A stretch of 64,000 nucleotides of DNA from Corynebacterium gerontici (GTDB lineage: Bacteria; Actinomycetota; Actinomycetes; Mycobacteriales; Mycobacteriaceae), in assembly GCF_003813985.1 (NCBI RefSeq), contig NZ_CP033897.1, positions 1,612,001-1,676,000 on the forward strand, in the 5' to 3' direction. Shown one piece after another: positions 59,185-64,000 of this stretch (its first letter is position 1; every line of letters begins with the position of its first letter). Made by a program: the position numbers and the translations under genes. The notes beneath the pieces were generated by a model. That model was not told the DNA's origin. It worked only from the letters and a program-made list of their open reading frames with translations, and did no database searches.

Positions 59185-61230
59185 ATGCATGCATCTTCAT
59201 TGTCTCGTCGGCTCGCTCTCGTCCCAGCGGTCATCGCCACTGGATTTATGTTCAGCACCGTTGCTTCCCCCTTATCGAGCAGCTTGGCAATTGCGACTCC
59301 CGTCCAGCAGCTCCACGCAGAAGCCCCTCAAGCCGCGACTTCTCCGGTCACGGACAGTGCTGGCGTGCTGAGCGCTGACGAGACTAAAGAGTTAGAAGAT
59401 GCTATCCGCAACTTTGAGGCATCCAGCAACCTCAAAATTGCCGTGATGTACGTCAACAGCTTCGATGGCCTCAGCGGCCAACAGTGGGCAAAACAGGCAT
59501 TGGCACAAACCGGTTCCAACACCGCTATTCTCGCGGTCTCAACACAAGAGCGACTGTACGGCGTTGAGGCTGCGCAGGCCTGGGAGCCTTCGTGGGTTCG
59601 CGAAATGGATGCTTCCGCTCAAGCTCAACTACGTCAAAAGGACTACGCCGGAGCAGGCATGGTTTTCGTCGAAGAAGCCGCGCGTTTTTCCGGCGGCGGC
59701 TCCAGCGGTGGATCCAATAATGCGGGCGACGGTAGCGGCCTGTTGTGGCTGGGGCTCGGCGGCGCAGCTCTCGTTGGTGCAGGAGGCATTGCCAAGGCGC
59801 GTTCTTCGAGGAAAAAGAAGCAAGATACACAAGCCGCGCTTGAGCATGGGCGTGCTCTCCCTGCATCCCAGGCACAGGAACTCAGCAATCAACCCATCGA
59901 AGTGCTCCAGACGCTTGCCGATGAGGAACTGGTGAGCACCGATGAGTCCATCCGAAAGGGCAAAGAAGAGCTCAGCATCGCAGTAGCGGAGTTTGGCGCC
60001 GAACGAACCCGAAGCTTTACCCGGGCCATGAACACATCCACGACAACCCTGCAGCGCGCCTTCCGCTGGAAGCAGCAATTGGTGCAAGGGCAGGTTTCGT
60101 CCGCTGAACGCCGAACGTTGCTGCTCCAGATCATCGCCGAATGCCGCAAAGCCGATGAAGCTTTGGACAAAGAAGCTACAGACTTTGCTGCGATGCGAAA
60201 CTTGCTCATCAACTCTCAAGAACGTCTTGATGAGCTTACCCGCCGCTCAGTGGCGCTCCGGGCTCGCAAAGAACAAGCGGCACACACTCTGGAAGCGCTG
60301 CGTTCCCGATACGACTCTGGGGTGCTGCAGTCGCTCGAGGACAATATCCCCCTCGGCACCGAGGCCTTGGACCAGGCGGACAAGCTTATCGACGAAGGCC
60401 GCGCCGCCGCGCAACGTCCCGCCGGAAAGCAAGGCCCCGCCGTCGAAGCCATCCGCGCCAGCGAAGATGCTCTTAATCAAGCAGAAAAACAGCTGCAGGC
60501 GATCGAGAACGCTGATCAAAACCTTCAGGCAGCGAACACCCAGCTTCCTGCACTCGTAAACGAGGTGGAAGAAGAACTGGCGGAGGCGGCTCAACTGGAA
60601 AACCAAGCAAAACAACAAGGCACCAGCGCGGACTGGGGAGCTTTTCGCGCGAGCGTCGAGCAAGCACAAAACGCTCTGGACTACCACCGGAACAATCCGA
60701 ATGACCCGCTCGGGGCGTGGACACAGTTATCCGAAGCCGACGCTATCCTGGACGAGCAGCTCGACGCCCTGCGGCTTTCCAACACTGACCAAGCTCGCGT
60801 CCTTCAAGTAGCGCAGCAACAATTCGCAGCCGCCGACGCCGCAATCCAAGGTGCAGCCGGATTTATACAGGCCCGCGGCAGAGTTGTCGGACCCGAAGCA
60901 CGCGCACGGCTGGCCGAGGCAGAACGGTCAAGGGCATTAGCCCAGCAAACGTTGCGTGACAACGCTCGAGGTGCCGTCGAGCTGGCGCGTCAAGCCCGCG
61001 CACAGGCAGATGAAGCCCAACGACTCGCCAACGAGGACATGCGGCGCTACCAGAATCGGAACAACCGCGGTGGTGGCGGAGACTTCATCACCGGCATGGT
61101 GTTGGGACAATTGCTCGGCGGAGGTCACGGCGGCTTTGGTGGCGGCTTCGGCGGGGGCTTTGGCGGCGGAGGCGGCTACTCCGGTGGAGGTAGCTTCGGC
61201 GGAGGTTACTCCGGCGGCGGCAGTTTTTAG
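59185..61230 (+). CDS. TPM-domain membrane protein with long coiled coil and Gly-rich tail
   Basis: A protein of 681 residues. Signal peptide (1-36), TPM domain at about 50-170 (VTDSAGVLSADETKELEDAIRNFEASSNLKIAVMYVNSFDG, ILAVSTQERLYGVEAA), a Ser/Gly linker, a membrane helix (about 183-202, LLWLGLGGAALVGAGGIAKA), then some 400 residues of charged, Ala/Gln-rich coiled coil, and a Gly/Phe/Tyr/Ser tail (repeats of GGGFGGG and YSGGGSFGG). TPM domains are called phosphatase-like but their function is open. In M. tuberculosis a similar protein (Rv2345) stands beside dgt and dnaG. Word-A variant at 60385-60394. Confidence 0.87.
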   Translation: MHASSLSRRLALVPAVIATGFMFSTVASPLSSSLAIATPVQQLHAEAPQAATSPVTDSAGVLSADETKELEDAIRNFEASSNLKIAVMYVNSFDGLSGQQWAKQALAQTGSNTAILAVSTQERLYGVEAAQAWEPSWVREMDASAQAQLRQKDYAGAGMVFVEEAARFSGGGSSGGSNNAGDGSGLLWLGLGGAALVGAGGIAKARSSRKKKQDTQAALEHGRALPASQAQELSNQPIEVLQTLADEELVSTDESIRKGKEELSIAVAEFGAERTRSFTRAMNTSTTTLQRAFRWKQQLVQGQVSSAERRTLLLQIIAECRKADEALDKEATDFAAMRNLLINSQERLDELTRRSVALRARKEQAAHTLEALRSRYDSGVLQSLEDNIPLGTEALDQADKLIDEGRAAAQRPAGKQGPAVEAIRASEDALNQAEKQLQAIENADQNLQAANTQLPALVNEVEEELAEAAQLENQAKQQGTSADWGAFRASVEQAQNALDYHRNNPNDPLGAWTQLSEADAILDEQLDALRLSNTDQARVLQVAQQQFAAADAAIQGAAGFIQARGRVVGPEARARLAEAERSRALAQQTLRDNARGAVELARQARAQADEAQRLANEDMRRYQNRNNRGGGGDFITGMVLGQLLGGGHGGFGGGFGGGFGGGGGYSGGGSFGGGYSGGGSF

Positions 61231-61269
61231 CCCACTGCAAGGATGCGCAGCTTTGCCTAGGATGGCCGC

Positions 61270-61938
61270 ATGACTCAGCAACACACAGTTTTGATCGTCG
61301 GCGGCCACGGCAAAGTGGCACTCAAACTCGCTCCCCTCCTCACCGAGCGGGGGATGCACGTCTCCTCTATGATTCGCAGCAGTGAGCAAGCCGAAGATAT
61401 TCAGGCCACTGGCGCAGAGCCAGTAATCGCAGACGTGCGCAACCTGAGCGCCAAGGATTGGGACGAACTGCTCCAGGGCGTTGACACCCTCATTTGGTCC
61501 GCAGGCGCTGGAGGCAAAGGCGGCACGGAAAACACCTACGCCGTCGATCGCGACGCCGCGATCGCCTCAATCGGAGCCACCGAGCGCGCAGGCATTCGCT
61601 ACATCATGGTCAGTTTCTGGGGAGCAACCACCCGAGCCATTCCCGAAGATCATCCGCTGCACCACTATGGGTTGGCAAAAAAGGCGGCGGATGAAGCGCT
61701 CTTGGACTCCAAGCTAGAGTTCGCGATCCTCGCGCCCACTGCGTTGAGTGAAGAAGACGCAACGGGGATTGCGCTCCACAGCCTTGAAGATTCTCAAGCA
61801 GCGCCAGAGAGGGACACCTCCCGAGAGCTCGTCGCTCGCGTGGCAGCATTCCAGGCGCAATCAGAGCATCTACCAAATGCCATTTTGCCCTTCTGCGATG
61901 GTGAGGACGCTATCCCGGAGGCGTTCGGAATCGCCTAA
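61270..61938 (+). CDS. NAD(P)-binding SDR-like protein
   Basis: A protein of 222 residues with an atypical short-chain dehydrogenase fold. VLIVGGHGKVALKLAPLL is the dinucleotide-binding loop, ADVRNLSAKDWDELLQGVDTLIWSAGAGGKGG the second strand pair, and YIMVSFWGATTRAIPEDHPLHHYGLAKKAADEALLDSKLEFAILAP replaces the classical YxxxK site with YGLAK. This is the NAD(P)H-binding family (YwnB/NmrA-like), often redox sensors or reductases. It starts 39 bases after the TPM gene. Confidence 0.87.
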   Translation: MTQQHTVLIVGGHGKVALKLAPLLTERGMHVSSMIRSSEQAEDIQATGAEPVIADVRNLSAKDWDELLQGVDTLIWSAGAGGKGGTENTYAVDRDAAIASIGATERAGIRYIMVSFWGATTRAIPEDHPLHHYGLAKKAADEALLDSKLEFAILAPTALSEEDATGIALHSLEDSQAAPERDTSRELVARVAAFQAQSEHLPNAILPFCDGEDAIPEAFGIA

Positions 61939-61953
61939 GCAACGCCCCGGCGT

Positions 61954-62385
61954 TTAGATCATGAGCCGCGTCGGCGTATCTACAAGCGCGCAGGCATAGG
62001 TGATGAAGGCGGTGTCGATGGGGTTCAGGGCTGCGTCGAAAAGCTCAATTTCGAGCTCCCCCGATACCTTCGCCTTGATGCGCGCCAGCAGGTTGCCCTC
62101 GGCGTCGAGAAGCTTCCTGGTGCGACGCCACGGGTTGGTGCGCTGGAGAACATACAGGCGACCATCGCAGTTGGCTTCCAGAATCTGCACCGTCACACCG
62201 CGCTTGCCCATCGTATAGACCGCCCCGCTGGTGCTCGTGGCACGAGCGCGGAAACCCACGAGGGTACCCTGTGACGATTCGATGAGCAGACGATCCTTGC
62301 CGATTTTCAGCACCTCTGCAGTCACTGAGGCGATAACGCGACCGTCCGGGTCAAGGAGCTGGTTGTCCCCCCATCGAAACAACAT
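61954..62385 (-). CDS. hypothetical protein, 143 residues
   Basis: MLFRWGDNQLLDPDGRVIASVTAEVLKIGKDRLLIE... The protein is almost all beta-strand. The phrase (L)LD-GN/GRVIA occurs twice (LLDPDGRVIAS and LLDAEGNLLARI), and it resembles LURP-one/scramblase-like barrels, but I am not confident. No membrane segment. It starts directly at the stop of the upstream gene and forms a pair with it. Exact word A (62034-62043, encoding IELFDAALN) and a variant (62103-62112, RKLLDAEG) occur 69 bases apart. Confidence 0.7.
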   Translation of the reverse strand: MLFRWGDNQLLDPDGRVIASVTAEVLKIGKDRLLIESSQGTLVGFRARATSTSGAVYTMGKRGVTVQILEANCDGRLYVLQRTNPWRRTRKLLDAEGNLLARIKAKVSGELEIELFDAALNPIDTAFITYACALVDTPTRLMI

Positions 62386-62910
62386 TTACAAAAACACCAA
62401 CACCAAAAACACCGAAATCAACAGCAACGAAGCAATGAGCGCCACGCTCATCGAGCTCAACTTCGACTCCAACACGGTGCGCGACAGCAGCGAGAGAAAC
62501 ACCTGCTCATCGGCATTTGTGTTGCCCACTTCAAACTCCGTGTAGGAGTTCCGCACGCCGTTATTACCGCCGGAGAACTGGCCAAGTTTGGTGCCGTCGG
62601 CATCCTCGTACACCCAATCGGAGCGCTTTTCGCACACCGCACGAGCCTTGCGGCCATTCAGGTTGAGTTCAATTTCCTTTGCCGAGGAGAACTTCTTTTC
62701 AGCGCTCGCATCGAACCGGCGCTCGCCCACCTCGGCTCCGAGGGTGGTGTGCCCCTGAGAAAACTTCCAAGGCTGCCCTTGCACCTCCACCTGGGTGATG
62801 CCCTGCAACTGTGCGGGGAAAGTACCCAAGGTTTGCGAGCCCTCTGCAATTAATTCAACCGTCTTTTCCGAACGGTTGCGCCGACCCCAGCCGGTGTAAT
62901 TCCATGCCAT
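62386..62910 (-). CDS. tail-anchored hypothetical protein, 174 residues
   Basis: MAWNYTGWGRRNRSEKTVELIAEG... A beta-rich soluble part (about 1-145) is followed by one C-terminal membrane helix (MSVALIASLLLISVFLVLVFL) with nothing after it, so the protein is likely tail-anchored facing the cytoplasm. Family not recognised. Its start overlaps the region just after the glyS stop (3 bases), so it and the next gene are in the glyS transcription unit. Word B-like CCTTTGCC is absent; nothing unusual in base use. Confidence 0.7.
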   Translation of the reverse strand: MAWNYTGWGRRNRSEKTVELIAEGSQTLGTFPAQLQGITQVEVQGQPWKFSQGHTTLGAEVGERRFDASAEKKFSSAKEIELNLNGRKARAVCEKRSDWVYEDADGTKLGQFSGGNNGVRNSYTEFEVGNTNADEQVFLSLLSRTVLESKLSSMSVALIASLLLISVFLVLVFL

Positions 62911-62913
62911 GGC

Positions 62914-64000
62914 TTAGCAACCAATCAGACGTTGGGCGAAGTAGCCCTCGAGCTCGTCAATCTTGACGCGGGTTTGCTCCATGGTGTCGCGATCGCGCAC
63001 GGTCACGGCCTGATCTTCGAGGGTGTCGAAGTCCACGGTCACGCAATACGGGGTGCCGATCTCGTCCTGACGGCGGTAACGGCGGCCGATGGCACCGGAG
63101 GTGTCGTAGTCGATATTCCAGTGCTTACGCAGCTTGTCGGCGACGGCTTCGGCGGTAGGAGTGAGCGTGTCTTTCTTGGACAGTGGCAGCACAGCCACCT
63201 TCACCGGGGACAGGCGCGGATCGAGCTTGAGCACCACGCGCTTGTCCACCCCGCCCTTGGAGTTCGGCGCCTCGTCCTCGTGGTAGGCGTCCACCAGGAA
63301 GGCCATGAGAGCTCGGGTCAGGCCGAAGGAGGGCTCAATCACCCACGGCACGTAGCGCTCGCCGCTTGATTGGTCGAAATAAGAGAGATCCTCGCCGGAT
63401 TCCTTGATGTGGCAGCCGAGGTCATAGTCGGTGCGGTTGGCCACGCCCATGAGTTCGCCCCATTCGGAGCCTTGGAAACCGAAGCGGTATTCCATGTCGA
63501 TTGTGCCGTCGGAGTAGTGCGCACGCTCGTCCTCGGGCACATCGAACTTGCGCATATTATCGGGGTTAATGCCCAGGTCAATGAACCATTCCCAGCAGGC
63601 ATCTACCCATTCGTCGAACTTCTGCTTGGCGTCTTCGGGAGCCACGAAGTATTCGATTTCCATTTGCTCGAACTCGCGGGTTCGGAAGATGAAGTTGCCG
63701 GGGGTGATCTCGTTGCGGAAGGACTTACCCACCTGCGCAATGCCGAACGGGGGTTTCATGCGCGCGGTGGTCATCACGTTTTTGAAGTTCACGAAGATGC
63801 CCTGGGCCGTTTCGGGGCGCAGGTAGTGCAAGCCCTGCTCATTGTCTACGGGGCCTAGGTACGTCTTCATCAACCCGGAGAACATTTGCGGTTCGGTCCA
63901 GTTGCCCGGCTGGCCGGTTTCCGGATCGGGAATGTCCGCCAATCCATTTTCGGGCTTGTGTCCATGCTTGGCCTCGTAGGCCTCGATGAGATGATCGGCA
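62914..64000 (-). CDS. glyS: glycyl-tRNA synthetase, single-chain (5' part outside window)
   Basis: The C-terminal 362 codons of the alpha2-type enzyme. Visible: [22 protein letters not shown], class II motif 2 [42 protein letters not shown], motif 3 [20 protein letters not shown] and the anticodon-binding domain ([18 protein letters not shown]...[20 protein letters not shown]). It charges tRNA-Gly. The frame continues open to the right edge ([15 protein letters not shown]), so the ATG lies beyond base 64000. About 100 residues are missing compared with the usual 460. Confidence 0.95.
   Translation of the reverse strand, partial: ADHLIEAYEAKHGHKPENGLADIPDPETGQPGNWTEPQMFSGLMKTYLGPVDNEQGLHYLRPETAQGIFVNFKNVMTTARMKPPFGIAQVGKSFRNEITPGNFIFRTREFEQMEIEYFVAPEDAKQKFDEWVDACWEWFIDLGINPDNMRKFDVPEDERAHYSDGTIDMEYRFGFQGSEWGELMGVANRTDYDLGCHIKESGEDLSYFDQSSGERYVPWVIEPSFGLTRALMAFLVDAYHEDEAPNSKGGVDKRVVLKLDPRLSPVKVAVLPLSKKDTLTPTAEAVADKLRKHWNIDYDTSGAIGRRYRRQDEIGTPYCVTVDFDTLEDQAVTVRDRDTMEQTRVKIDELEGYFAQRLIGC

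Noticed and set aside
59073..59258. 61-codon minus frame before the TPM gene
   Set aside because: It overlaps the TPM start and promoter and has no ribosome site or likeness to anything.

Overview
The window looks like about 64 kb of Corynebacterium chromosome, or a very close relative in the Mycobacteriales. The reasons are moderately high GC, many GTG/TTG starts, a homodimeric aceE next to a DUF3052 gene, a glnE/glnA2 pair, a fused RNase H/phosphatase gene, a LAxTG-type surface protein, DUF222-HNH and TPM-domain genes, and single-chain glyS. From memory, the order glnE-glnA2-CYTH ... RNase H/CobC - zinc ribbon - Nif3 - CobC-like aminotransferase - HAD - PTP - SURF1 - cobD ... DUF3052 - aceE - acp, then dnaG - dgt - TPM - glyS, follows the Mycobacterium tuberculosis order Rv2221c-Rv2244 and Rv2343c-Rv2357c. 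Most of the window is therefore an old vertical backbone. I see no prophage, no insertion sequence and no CRISPR array.

Layout. 0-2.1 kb: a cut-off Na+/H+ antiporter-family gene and a secreted serine-hydrolase-like protein. 2.3-8.4 kb: gltBD (glutamate synthase) with a possible AmtR operator. 8.4-13.7 kb: a DUF421 membrane protein, a LANTG surface protein, a DsbA/FrnE thiol oxidoreductase followed by an RclA-like flavoprotein, and an MFS transporter. 13.8-18.5 kb: an aldehyde dehydrogenase, a Nudix gene, a 45-residue protein, thrC and a nitroreductase. 18.5-24.9 kb: glnE, glnA2, a DUF2786 protein, a CYTH protein and a small SPOR-like protein. 25-35.4 kb: a degenerate galactokinase-like protein, rnpB, an operon with cobamide-type enzymes, a HAD/tyrosine-phosphatase pair, SURF1, cobD, tRNA-Val and DUF3052. 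35.5-42.2 kb: aceE, a DUF222-HNH protein, a hydrolase, an acyl carrier protein and a NagD-like phosphatase. 42.3-47.6 kb: a tightly packed four-gene operon holding an SbnA-like synthase and a flavoprotein/PLP-decarboxylase fusion. 47.7-64 kb: two tRNAs, a lipoprotein, dnaG, a KAP P-loop NTPase, an aldo/keto reductase, glmS, a secreted guanyl-type RNase, dgt, DUF218, TPM and the 3' part of glyS.

Two observations stand out. First, two short DNA words are scattered through the whole window far above chance, in both orientations, inside genes and between them. Word A is CTTTTCGACG (19 exact copies; fuller form about AGCTTTTCGACGYCCCC). Word B is CCCTTCARGAA (13 copies). They are not explained by any annotated feature. 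Second, the 42.3-47.6 kb operon looks like an undescribed pathway to a small amino-acid-derived molecule.
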